From the NCBI RefSeq assembly GCF_014268275.3, contig NZ_CP077084.1, positions 3,968,001-4,032,000 on the forward strand: a stretch of DNA of 64,000 nt, read 5' to 3'. Under the pieces are notes generated by a model that worked only from the letters and a program-made list of their open reading frames with translations, was not told the origin of the DNA and searched no databases. This DNA is from Pseudomonas tritici (GTDB taxonomy: Bacteria > Pseudomonadota > Gammaproteobacteria > Pseudomonadales > Pseudomonadaceae). Position numbers and translations under genes: made by a program. Shown one piece after another: positions 34,525 through 42,429 of this stretch; position 1 is the stretch's first letter, and every line of letters starts with the position of its first letter.

Positions 34525-35361
34525 TCAACGGCCTCCAGATTCAGACGCTGCCAAGCCCGCAAGGATTTGGCGAAGCTGGGGCGAGACTGGCACGCGAATC
34601 CCAAAAATGTCGGCGAGCATCCCCACCATTTCATCGGCACTCTGGAGCGTACGTTTTTCACTCGGCCGGTCCAGGGAGTGCACTGCATAGCTGGCATTGT
34701 TCAGGGTATGGCGTTTACCCGCCGCCAACCGCGCGACTTTCAGTTGGCCCACGAACGGCGAATCCGGGTGGGTGGAGACGTACCAGTTGCCGATTTCATA
34801 GTCGATGGCCCCCTGCACTTGCAGGTCGAATACATACAAGCCCCGCCATTCCCCGGCGACTTGCGCCCACAGGGTGTAACTGCCCTGGCCGTCGAAGCTC
34901 AGCCGATAAGGTTCGTGCGCCGTGGCCTGCACCGCATCGGTGTCCAGTTGCAATGGGGTGCTGGGCACCATGCCGCCAAAACCCACGTCGGTGATATAGC
35001 GCACGCCTTCCAGCGTCACCAGGCTCAAGCGATGAGTGCGCGAGGTGCGCGCGTCCGGCGGGCCGCCCATCACCACCCGACCGGTGATACCTCTTGCATC
35101 GAAACCGAGTTCCTGCAACAGGGCCAGGAACATCTGGTTCAACTCATAGCAGTATCCGCCCCGCCCCTCCAACAGCACTTTTTGCTCGACGCTGGGCAGG
35201 TCAATGGGCACCGGCAGGCGCATCAAAGTCGACAGGCTTTCGAAGGCAAAGGTGCACACATGGCGCAGCTGCAAATCCTGCAGGGTGTGCAAGGTTGGCG
35301 CGGGCGGCGTGTCATAGCCCAGGCGTTGCAGGTAGAGGCGGCTATGGGTCAACAGTGACAT
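34525..35361 (-). CDS. nat: Arylamine N-acetyltransferase
   Basis: It transfers acetyl from acetyl-CoA to arylamines and hydrazines. The 278-residue product has the catalytic triad Cys71 (EGRGGYCYELN), His110 (SRTHRLSLV) and Asp125 (TDVGFGGM), the family hallmark. In soil pseudomonads the physiological substrate is unknown. It is monocistronic and lies 124 nt upstream of the beta-barrel gene on the same strand. Confidence 0.93.
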   Translation of the reverse strand: MSLLTHSRLYLQRLGYDTPPAPTLHTLQDLQLRHVCTFAFESLSTLMRLPVPIDLPSVEQKVLLEGRGGYCYELNQMFLALLQELGFDARGITGRVVMGGPPDARTSRTHRLSLVTLEGVRYITDVGFGGMVPSTPLQLDTDAVQATAHEPYRLSFDGQGSYTLWAQVAGEWRGLYVFDLQVQGAIDYEIGNWYVSTHPDSPFVGQLKVARLAAGKRHTLNNASYAVHSLDRPSEKRTLQSADEMVGMLADIFGIRVPVSPQLRQILAGLAASESGGR

Positions 35362-35481
35362 GGCGCAATCCTTGGGCGCGGGATAGAGGCGACACTATGC
35401 CGCGCCAGCACGCAGGTTGTCATTTTGAATGAACCTTTTTGAACGCTCCCGTATCCATCTATAACAACACAGGGAGGCAAC

Positions 35482-35718
35482 ATGAGTACCGCAAAAATCT
35501 ACACCATCAACTACCAACTGCACGGTCAACCGAAGTCCTTTGTGGTGCGCGCCGAAGTGATGAACAACGCCGAGGCATGGCACTGGGCGGCCGTTGATGC
35601 CGACATTGCGCATGTCAGCCGTGTGGGTCGCGTGGGCCACGAACAGGTGAAGAAAACCACCCGACCTTGGGCGGAGAAATTCGGCATTACCGACGTCATC
35701 TGGATCGCGCCCAAATAA
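35482..35718 (+). CDS. Small conserved protein (DUF6555-like)
   Basis: A 78-residue protein, MSTAKIYTINYQLHGQPK..., with no signal peptide or membrane segment. I believe such proteins are common in Pseudomonas and are catalogued as a domain of unknown function, but I give the family number from memory. GGGAGG 7 nt before the ATG is a strong ribosome site, which supports real expression. Function unknown. Confidence 0.75.
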   Translation: MSTAKIYTINYQLHGQPKSFVVRAEVMNNAEAWHWAAVDADIAHVSRVGRVGHEQVKKTTRPWAEKFGITDVIWIAPK

Positions 35719-35745
35719 ACAAAAGCCCCGCACAAAGGCGGGGCT
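35719..35745 (-). terminator. Terminator of the tiny-protein operon
   Basis: The AGCCCCGC-cacaaa-GCGGGGCT stem has its T run on the minus strand, 5 nt after the stop of the 66-residue gene. It may also serve the plus-strand gene weakly. Confidence 0.8.
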
Positions 35746-35749
35746 CGAT

Positions 35750-35950
35750 TCAAGGCTTCAAGTCGCCCAACGGATCGTAGGGCGGCTTTTTTTCTGCCGG
35801 GTCTTTCTTGTCCTTGTCCAGCGGTGCAATGGCAGGGCCGATGGGGTCGACCTGTGGGTCTGCCACATCCGGCGAATCCGGGTCGAAGCCCAATTCATCC
35901 TTACCGCTGGCATGCTCGTCTGAAGACGGGCCTTTCGGTGGATTACTCAC
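35750..35950 (-). CDS. Tiny acidic proline-rich protein, 66 aa
   Basis: A 66-residue hydrophilic protein with no cysteine and no hydrophobic core, full of D, P, K and G (GFDPDSPDVADPQVDPIGPA). It is probably intrinsically disordered. The start is GTG, and AAGGAG 7 nt upstream decides it. It lies 14 nt downstream of another tiny gene of similar composition and ends at a terminator, so it is a genuine two-gene operon rather than a chance frame. Confidence 0.7.
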   Translation of the reverse strand: MSNPPKGPSSDEHASGKDELGFDPDSPDVADPQVDPIGPAIAPLDKDKKDPAEKKPPYDPLGDLKP

Positions 35951-35964
35951 GGCGATCTCCTTGT

Positions 35965-36141
35965 TTAAAGCGGGCGCGCTTTGTCGTGAAGGTTTTCCAG
36001 GTCTTCCTCGACGCGTTCCACGTCGTCGTTCTGACGTTCCGCCGGGTCATTGGGGCGCAACGCATCGTTGTCACGCTCCTCTTCACCGGGTGTGCGGTCA
36101 GGGTTCGGGGTGCCGGGCGGCGGCTGCTTGTAGTCGGACAT
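35965..36141 (-). CDS. Tiny charged protein, 58 aa
   Basis: A 58-residue protein that starts MSDYKQPPPGTPNPDRTPGE and ends in a charged helix (NDDVERVEEDLENLHDKARPL). It is short and easily missed. GAGGTGAA about 7 nt before the ATG is a good ribosome site. The N-terminal half looks disordered, the C-terminal half a single amphipathic helix. It forms an operon with the 66-residue gene. I do not recognise a family. Confidence 0.7.
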   Translation of the reverse strand: MSDYKQPPPGTPNPDRTPGEEERDNDALRPNDPAERQNDDVERVEEDLENLHDKARPL

Positions 36142-36254
36142 GATGGTTCACCTCAAAGGGTCTACACAGCTTTAGAGAAACCGCTGTGCGCCATCGTTCA
36201 ACTTGTTTGCCCAAGCGTGAGATGATGCCAGCCCCTTCTGGAGAAACGACCCGG

Positions 36255-36776
36255 ATGTTCGAGCTCAAACCCTGCGACCCTGTCACCTTTCGCCAACAGA
36301 CCCGGCGCAGTACGCTGATTGTGGCGGTGCTCTTCCTGGCCCTGGGTATGTTGCTGTCGAGCCTGGCAGTGATGCTGTTCGGCGAGCCCGGCGGTGATAA
36401 CTTCCGCTTCAATGTCGGCGGCGTCTTCGCCGGGGTGCTGATCACCTTGGCCCTGGTGCGCGGGCCGTTCTGGACCCAGCCTTGGCTGGCGCCGGCGGTG
36501 TACGGCTGGCAACTCAAGCGCAGCCTGATGAGCGTGACCAATGTGATGCACAAGGTCACCGAGCGGGTCCAGGCCAATGACCCGACGGCGATCAAGGTGC
36601 TGCGTTTTTATCACCTGGGCCTGACGCAAATGCATGAGTTGGACGCCAACTCCAGCGCCCAGGCGCAATTGGTCGGTGAGGTCGAGGCCCATAAGGCCAA
36701 GATGCAGGCATTGGGCATGGATACCGAACAAACCCGCTTCGATCCGGCCTGGCTGCAAAGCTTCAAAACCCCTTGA
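36255..36776 (+). CDS. Membrane protein of the DUF3087 type
   Basis: A 173-residue protein with two N-terminal TM helices (about 20-42 and 55-75) and a cytosolic helical C-terminus (HKVTERVQANDPTAIKVLRF...). It resembles the DUF3087 family. ATG 36255 is preferred because upstream in-frame codons are unlike the family; an ATG at 36222 is possible. It is divergent from the tiny-protein operon and convergent with the MFS gene behind it. Function unknown. Confidence 0.7.
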   Translation: MFELKPCDPVTFRQQTRRSTLIVAVLFLALGMLLSSLAVMLFGEPGGDNFRFNVGGVFAGVLITLALVRGPFWTQPWLAPAVYGWQLKRSLMSVTNVMHKVTERVQANDPTAIKVLRFYHLGLTQMHELDANSSAQAQLVGEVEAHKAKMQALGMDTEQTRFDPAWLQSFKTP

Positions 36777-36777
36777 A

Positions 36778-37911
36778 TCATTGCGTTGCCGTGTTGGCCC
36801 TCCAGCAGAACACCGCGCTCAGCGCAATCGCCGCGCCCGCCAGGCCAAACACCCAGGGCGCCGAGGCAATCGGCAGCAGCAGGCCTGCGAGCAATGGCCC
36901 GAGGCCGGCGCCGATATCACGCCACACGGCATTCGAGGCCAGGGCCGATACGCGCATCGAACCGGGGTTACGCTCCGCCACCAGGGTCGTCACCAGCGGC
37001 AGTTGCAGCGCGCGCAGTACCAACACCGCCGCCGCGCCGACAATCACCCAGTAACTGCCAAACGCCGTCAGGGCCAGGGCACTCAGGAACGAAAACAACA
37101 GCAACATCGAGGTGGCGCCAAAATGCTGCGCGGCGCGGCCGCCCAACGGGCTCAGGAGCATTTCCGACACATACCGCAGGGCCATCAGGCCACCGGCGAT
37201 CAGCACCGCATCACCGCCAAGCAGCTTCTGCGCCTGGATCGACAGGCCAAAGATAAACAGACCATCCAGCGCCACGCCCTCGATAAACGACCACACCGCC
37301 ACGCTGTCCGGCCACTTGAAGCGACGCCCCGGCGTGCTGTGTAAATCATGCCCAGCGGTAGGCAAGCCGCGCGCCATCCACAAGCCCACCAGGCAACACC
37401 CGGCCAAAATCAAAAAGATCGGACGCGGCCCGGCCCACAACGTCAGCCAGCCGCCGAGCGGCAGCGCCAGCATCGGCCCCAGCGCAATCATCGCCCGGGA
37501 ACGCCCGGCCCGGCGTGCGGCACCGGCCGGCTCCGAGGTGGCCAGTACTTGGGTCGACAGGTTCAACGCGGCAAAACACAGGCCCCACACCAGCCGCAAC
37601 CCCAACAAGGCCGCGAAGCCTGACAACATCGAGTTGCCCAACGCGCACAGGGTCGCCGCACCGGCGGCAATCATGCAGGTCAGGCGGTCGCCGTTGCGCG
37701 CGTAGAAATTGAGCACATGCCGGTAGCCGAAAATCCGCACCAGGCGGTTGGCCGCCAGCAGCACCCCGGCTTGGGCCAGGGTGATACCGAACGCCTGGGA
37801 TTCCATCGGCAGCAGCAGGTACAGCAACACGTCACTGGGCAAGCATAAGGCCAGGGTCAGCGCGGCGCGGCGAGAATGGGTATCAGCAGTGCGGAGGGCC
37901 AGGCTGGACAT
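36778..37911 (-). CDS. MFS transporter, 12-TM type
   Basis: A 377-residue major facilitator with about 12 TM helices and the typical loop after TM2 (LVRIFGYRHVLNFYARNGDR). It is likely an exporter or metabolite permease; the substrate is unknown. Another MFS gene lies 58 nt upstream on the same strand, so both may be co-transcribed. Its stop is 1 nt past that of the convergent DUF3087 gene. Confidence 0.8.
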   Translation of the reverse strand: MSSLALRTADTHSRRAALTLALCLPSDVLLYLLLPMESQAFGITLAQAGVLLAANRLVRIFGYRHVLNFYARNGDRLTCMIAAGAATLCALGNSMLSGFAALLGLRLVWGLCFAALNLSTQVLATSEPAGAARRAGRSRAMIALGPMLALPLGGWLTLWAGPRPIFLILAGCCLVGLWMARGLPTAGHDLHSTPGRRFKWPDSVAVWSFIEGVALDGLFIFGLSIQAQKLLGGDAVLIAGGLMALRYVSEMLLSPLGGRAAQHFGATSMLLLFSFLSALALTAFGSYWVIVGAAAVLVLRALQLPLVTTLVAERNPGSMRVSALASNAVWRDIGAGLGPLLAGLLLPIASAPWVFGLAGAAIALSAVFCWRANTATQ

Positions 37912-37969
37912 AAATCTGGAAACATCCCGAAATATTCAGGTCGCCACGGTAGCCTTCCGCAACCGTGAT

Positions 37970-39337
37970 TTACAACGGCTTTTTCCCGTAGGGCAACAAA
38001 CGCAAGCCACTGGCCACGGCGCCCACCAGTGCGAACCCGCAACCCAACCACAGCGCATAATGCGGGCCGTTGCCCAGCGACAGGTGGAAACACAAGGCCA
38101 CCAACGACGCGCCCAGCGTCTGCCCCAGCAATCGCGAAATCGCCACGATGCCGCTGGCTCCACCACTGCGAGCCAGCGGTGCGCTGGTCATCAACGCCTT
38201 GAGGTTAGGTGACTGGAAGAAGCCAAAACCGGCTCCACACAGCGCCATGCGCCAGCCGATATCAAACGCCGAGGCGCCGCTGCCCAATGTTGCCAGCGCG
38301 GCCATTCCCACGCTGAGCATCAATAGGCCGATGCCGCACAGCGCGCCCAGGGATACACGGTCCGCCAGGCGCCCCGCTACCAGCGCCATCACCGCCACCA
38401 CAGCCGGCCACGGCGTCATTAGAAAGCCGGTTTCGACCTGGCTATGGCCAAGCGCCGCTTGCAACAGAAACGGCAACGACACAAACGCCAGGCCCTGGGC
38501 GCTGAAGGCGCAAATAGCGGTAAGGGAAGACAACGCAAACACCGGGCGCTTGAACAGATCCAGCGCCAGCATCGGCGCCGGGTGCCCGGCTTGGCGCCGC
38601 AGCAGCAAGGCGCCGCACGCCAGCGCCACGGCGACCAGGCCTAGGGTCAGAGTGCCTTGTGCACCGTGCACTGCCGTGCCCAGCCCCAAGACCAGCAACG
38701 CAAACAACCCGGCACACAACACGGCGGCGACTCGATCAAAGGCGTGCCCAGTCATCGGCAAGGTCGGCAACGAGCGCAAGCCCAGCGCCAGTGCGAGCAA
38801 GCCCAAGGGTACGTTGATCAGATACAACCAGTGCCAGGTCGCCACAGACAGTATCGCCGACGCCGCCGTCGGCCCAAGCGTAAACGCCAGCCCCACCACC
38901 AACGAGTTATAGCCCAACCCCCGTCCAAGCATTTTTGAAGGATAGATATGCCGCAACAACGCCGTATTCACGCTCATGATCGCCGCCGCCCCCAGCCCCT
39001 GCACCACCCGCGCGGCGGTCAGGGTGACGAGCGAACCGGCGAGGCCGCAAAACAGCGACGACACGATAAAGACGAGCAACCCGCCGAGGTAAACGCGGCG
39101 ATGTCCCAGTACGTCACTGAGCGAAGCAAACGGCAGCACCGTCGCGATGATCGCCAACTGGTAGGCATTGACCACCCAGATCACCGACGCAGAGTCAGTG
39201 CCAATCCCCTCGGCCAAGGTCGGCAACGCGGTGTTGACGATGGCCGTGTCCAGCGTCGCCATGCCGATCCCCAAGGAGATCGCAATGACGGCCGGCAGGC
39301 GTTTATTGAGGGGCAACCCATCGGCAACAGAAGACAT
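37970..39337 (-). CDS. MFS drug-exporter-like transporter (DHA2 family)
   Basis: A 455-residue transporter with the DHA2 pattern: motif D1 LDTAIVNTALPTL in TM1, motif A LSDVLGHRRVYLGG, and RVVQGLGAA in TM4. DHA2 members use 14 TM helices and proton antiport to expel drugs. Which compound is exported here is unknown. No regulator is adjacent; the 200-bp gap upstream (39338-39537) holds nothing I can identify. Confidence 0.85.
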   Translation of the reverse strand: MSSVADGLPLNKRLPAVIAISLGIGMATLDTAIVNTALPTLAEGIGTDSASVIWVVNAYQLAIIATVLPFASLSDVLGHRRVYLGGLLVFIVSSLFCGLAGSLVTLTAARVVQGLGAAAIMSVNTALLRHIYPSKMLGRGLGYNSLVVGLAFTLGPTAASAILSVATWHWLYLINVPLGLLALALGLRSLPTLPMTGHAFDRVAAVLCAGLFALLVLGLGTAVHGAQGTLTLGLVAVALACGALLLRRQAGHPAPMLALDLFKRPVFALSSLTAICAFSAQGLAFVSLPFLLQAALGHSQVETGFLMTPWPAVVAVMALVAGRLADRVSLGALCGIGLLMLSVGMAALATLGSGASAFDIGWRMALCGAGFGFFQSPNLKALMTSAPLARSGGASGIVAISRLLGQTLGASLVALCFHLSLGNGPHYALWLGCGFALVGAVASGLRLLPYGKKPL

Positions 39338-39537
39338 GAACGGTCCGGGCAGGTGACAAAGGCGTTTAGATTAAGGGCGGCGGCGAATTTTTTCAGTGGC
39401 TGATTGCGTGGCTGTCCGTATCTTCATGTTCACCGATGCTCCGTTTTAGCCATGCCCCACAATAATTCACTGCCAAGCCAGGTGGCCAGGTATTCACCCG
39501 CCGAGCCGGTAGGTAGCTGCACCCCCCTCGCACATTT

Positions 39538-40413
39538 TCAGTGGCTTGCAGTGACGAACAGTGCACTCAGGTCCAGACGCCCCTCCTTGATCGGCGGGCA
39601 CCAGTAGTAGCCGCCGGTCAGCGGCGTGCTGATGCGATACAACCCGTCGACAATCCCATCTTCCAGGCCGCTCATGCGGCGCAGTTGCGCTTCAAACGCA
39701 TCAAAGGAATGACCAAACGCAAGAAACATCAACCCGGCCTGGCCATTCTCGGCCCATGGCATGGAACGGCGTACCACGAAGGCTTCCGGGGTAAAGCTTT
39801 CCTGGGCGGTGCGTTTGGTGTGGGCGGACTCGGGGGCGTCGTCGAGTTCTTCGTTGTCGCTGTGGCGACGGCCGATGATGTGGTCGCGCTCTTGCGCAGG
39901 CAAGGCGGCGAAGCCGTCGAGGTCGTGCTGCCACTGCTGGATCGCGGCAAAACTGGCGCCGCTGTCGGTCAGGGCCGCTTCAACCGCTGCGTCGTCATGG
40001 GGGTTTTCAGTGCCGTCTTCGTAGTCGGTCAGGTCGAAGCCGGTCTTGTAGCGGAAACCTTCGGTCGCCTGCACCAGGCGAAACGCCGGGGCCAGCGCCT
40101 TTTCAAAGGCGCGGCTGCGCAACAGCAGTTCACCACGATCCACGCCATGCAACCACACCCACAGTGCTTGCTGGGTCGACGGGTTATGCGCGCCCGGCCC
40201 ACTGACGATGGGGAATGTGCGCAAGCCTTCAATCCCTGCGCCCAGAGCGCTTACCAGCGGCTCGCCAAAACCGACCACTGCCACCGAATCGGCCAACTGC
40301 ACCAACGCGTCCAGCGCTGCGGGAACGGCAGCCAGGGAATCCACGGCAAAAAACAGATGGCGTGCCTGCAACGGCACCGGTGCGGCAAGAATGCCCGGCT
40401 GGTACTGACTCAT
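39538..40413 (-). CDS. Dye-decolourising peroxidase (DyP, class B-like)
   Basis: A haem peroxidase of 291 residues. The DyP motif region reads DYEDGTENP with catalytic Asp133, the proximal haem ligand is probably His198 (ESAHTKRT), and the distal Arg is probably Arg215 (RRSMPW). Substrates of the family include dyes, Mn(II) and possibly lignin units. It has no signal peptide, so it is cytosolic or packaged; no encapsulin gene is nearby. ATG 40413 (MSQYQPGILA) is the family start. It follows the ArsR-type regulator gene by 28 nt on the same strand, implying an operon. Confidence 0.9.
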   Translation of the reverse strand: MSQYQPGILAAPVPLQARHLFFAVDSLAAVPAALDALVQLADSVAVVGFGEPLVSALGAGIEGLRTFPIVSGPGAHNPSTQQALWVWLHGVDRGELLLRSRAFEKALAPAFRLVQATEGFRYKTGFDLTDYEDGTENPHDDAAVEAALTDSGASFAAIQQWQHDLDGFAALPAQERDHIIGRRHSDNEELDDAPESAHTKRTAQESFTPEAFVVRRSMPWAENGQAGLMFLAFGHSFDAFEAQLRRMSGLEDGIVDGLYRISTPLTGGYYWCPPIKEGRLDLSALFVTASH

Positions 40414-40441
40414 GTGAACTCCTTCAAGAAAGCCGCCAAGT

Positions 40442-41158
40442 TTACCCGGCCAGCGCGGGCTTGTGCTCAAGGTTTTCCAGGTCACGCGGGGCCAGCCCCA
40501 GTTGCGCCTTGAACTGCGCCCACCCTTTGGGCGTGACCAGCACCGCACGGGAGTTTTTGGAACGGCGCAACCAACCGGCTTCGCACAAGGCGCTCAGCAG
40601 TTGCACGCCCAGCGGGCCGGCCACGTGATGAGTGCGCTCGGTCCAGTCCAGGCATTGGCGGGCGGGCTTCACGGTAGGAGAGTCGATGCCCAGGGTGCGC
40701 AACCATATTTCGCCTGCAGGCAGCACCTCGAAGTGTTTATCGTCGATGGCGCGCAGGTAGCCGTTTTTCTCCAACGCCTGGGTCACGGCGACGCCCAATT
40801 GCCCGGCCAGATGGTTGTAGCAGCAACGCGCAAAACGCAGCCCTTGGGCTTCGCGGCTCTGGGGTTTGAGCACTATCGCCGACATCGGGGCAATTGCGCT
40901 GAGGTATTCAATGGCCTGTGCCACATGCGCACCGGCCAAGCGGTAATAACGATGCCGGCCCTGGGTTTCGCAGGCGAGCAACCCACCGGCGACCAGCTTG
41001 GCCAGGTGGGTACTGGCCGTCTGCGGGGTGATGCTGGCGGCAAAGGCCAGTTCGCCGGCCGGCAGCGCACGCCCGTCGAATAACGCCAGCAGGATCGCGG
41101 CGCGGGCAGGCTCGGCAATCAGGGCGGCAACTTCAGTGAAGGTGGACGGGTTTGACAT
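40442..41158 (-). CDS. ArsR-family transcriptional regulator
   Basis: A 238-residue regulator. An N-terminal winged helix (SITPQTASTHLAKLVAGGLL, about 43-62) binds DNA; the C-terminal part is an extra domain of about 130 residues with a Cys-Cys pair (FARCCYNHLAG) that could sense metals or oxidants. It faces a MFS gene across a perfect palindrome (41208-41231) and precedes the DyP gene. I infer autorepression and control of both sides. Confidence 0.85.
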   Translation of the reverse strand: MSNPSTFTEVAALIAEPARAAILLALFDGRALPAGELAFAASITPQTASTHLAKLVAGGLLACETQGRHRYYRLAGAHVAQAIEYLSAIAPMSAIVLKPQSREAQGLRFARCCYNHLAGQLGVAVTQALEKNGYLRAIDDKHFEVLPAGEIWLRTLGIDSPTVKPARQCLDWTERTHHVAGPLGVQLLSALCEAGWLRRSKNSRAVLVTPKGWAQFKAQLGLAPRDLENLEHKPALAG

Positions 41159-41183
41159 GGCAGCTCTCCATCAGGACCGACGC

Positions 41184-41231
41184 AGTATAGGCGCGCCGAC
41201 CGCGTGCATGCTTCGGCCGCCGTCGAAGCAT
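41184..41231. promoter_or_regulatory. Operator-like palindrome between arsR-type and MFS genes
   Basis: ATGCTTCG-N8-CGAAGCAT (41208-41231) is a perfect 8-bp inverted repeat. On the minus strand TATACT (41184-41189) is a -10 box 17-23 bp away, so the palindrome overlaps the expected -35 of the regulator gene. This suits a dimeric winged-helix repressor. Confidence 0.6.
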
Positions 41232-41286
41232 CCACGTCAACCGTTCGGCTAGATTCGCCGCCTGCCCCTTTCAAGGATGACCCGCG

Positions 41287-42351
41287 ATGCAACAACGACA
41301 GGCAGTGGCCGCAACCAGCCTCAGCTACGTACTGGTGATCCTCGACACGTCCATCGTCAACGTCGCGCTGGAGCCCATCGCCCTCGCCTTGCACAGCAAC
41401 AATACAGCGCTGCAGTGGGTGGTCAGCGCCTACACGTTGAGCTTTGGCTGCCTGCTGCTCGGCGGCGGAGCACTGGCGGACCGGTTTGGCGCGCGCCGTC
41501 TCTATCTGCATGGATTGCTGCTGTTTACCCTGGCGTCGTTGCTGTGTGGTTTGGCCGGGAATGGCATGACACTGGTTGCCGCTCGGGTACTGCAAGGCAT
41601 GGGTGCAGCGATGCTGGTGCCGGCGTCACTGGCGTTGATCAACCAGGCGTATCTCGACGACCCGGTCGGGCGCGCGAAAGCAATCGGCATTTGGGCCGGT
41701 TGTGGCGGTATCGCCATGGCTGCCGGGCCTCTGGTAGGCGGCGTGCTGATCGAGACCCTGGGCTGGCGCAGCATTTTCCTCGCCAACCTGCCACTGGGCC
41801 TGATCGCCATCGGCTTGAGCGCGCGCCTTGCCGCCAGTGCACCACAGCCTCGAGCGTCGGTGTGGCGCGCGGTGCAACTGTTTGGCAACCGCGTGTTCAG
41901 CGCCTGCGTGGCAGTGTCCCTGGTGTCGGCGCTGCTGTTGTATGGCCTGATGTTTTTACTCAGCCTGTATTTCCAGCGGACGTTGGGTTTCTCACCGCTG
42001 AGGACCGGCGCCGCCTTCCTGCCACTGACGGTCATGGTCAGCCTTGGCAGCCTGATGGCCGGCGAACTGGTTCGCGCCTTTGGCAGCCGCTGGCTGATCG
42101 GTGGCGCCTTGTTTTCATACACCGTGGGTTTCGCCCTGCTGCTGATCAGCGTCTCAACACCCGATTACGCGTTGATCGTCGTGCCCATGCCGCTGATCGG
42201 CCTCGCCGCGGGGCTGATCACCCCCGCCGCCACTGCCGCGCTGATGAATGGGGTGCAAAAGGAACAGGCTGGGGTGGCCGCCGGCATCCTCAACACCGCC
42301 CGGCAAATCGGCGCGGCGCTGGGCGTAGCGCTGGCCGGCGGGCTGCTCTGA
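41287..42351 (+). pseudogene. MFS exporter (DHA2-like), C-terminally truncated
   Basis: The 354 codons encode TM1 to TM11 of a DHA2-like exporter (LDTSIVNVALEPIA in TM1, RVLQGMGAAML in TM4). The frame ends with GVALAGGLL, in the middle of the helix that normally leads to the last TM segment. The closest comparable genes are about 45 or more residues longer. Only 78 nt lie between this stop and gapN, so the missing end was deleted rather than frameshifted. It may still be translated. It is divergent from the ArsR-type regulator. Confidence 0.6.
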
Positions 42352-42429
42352 CGCGCCTGGCCCTTGCCACGCAGCCCTTGGATGGGTGACTCTCTAGTCA
42401 TGTTTTGCAACTATTACAGGGGTAGCGAC

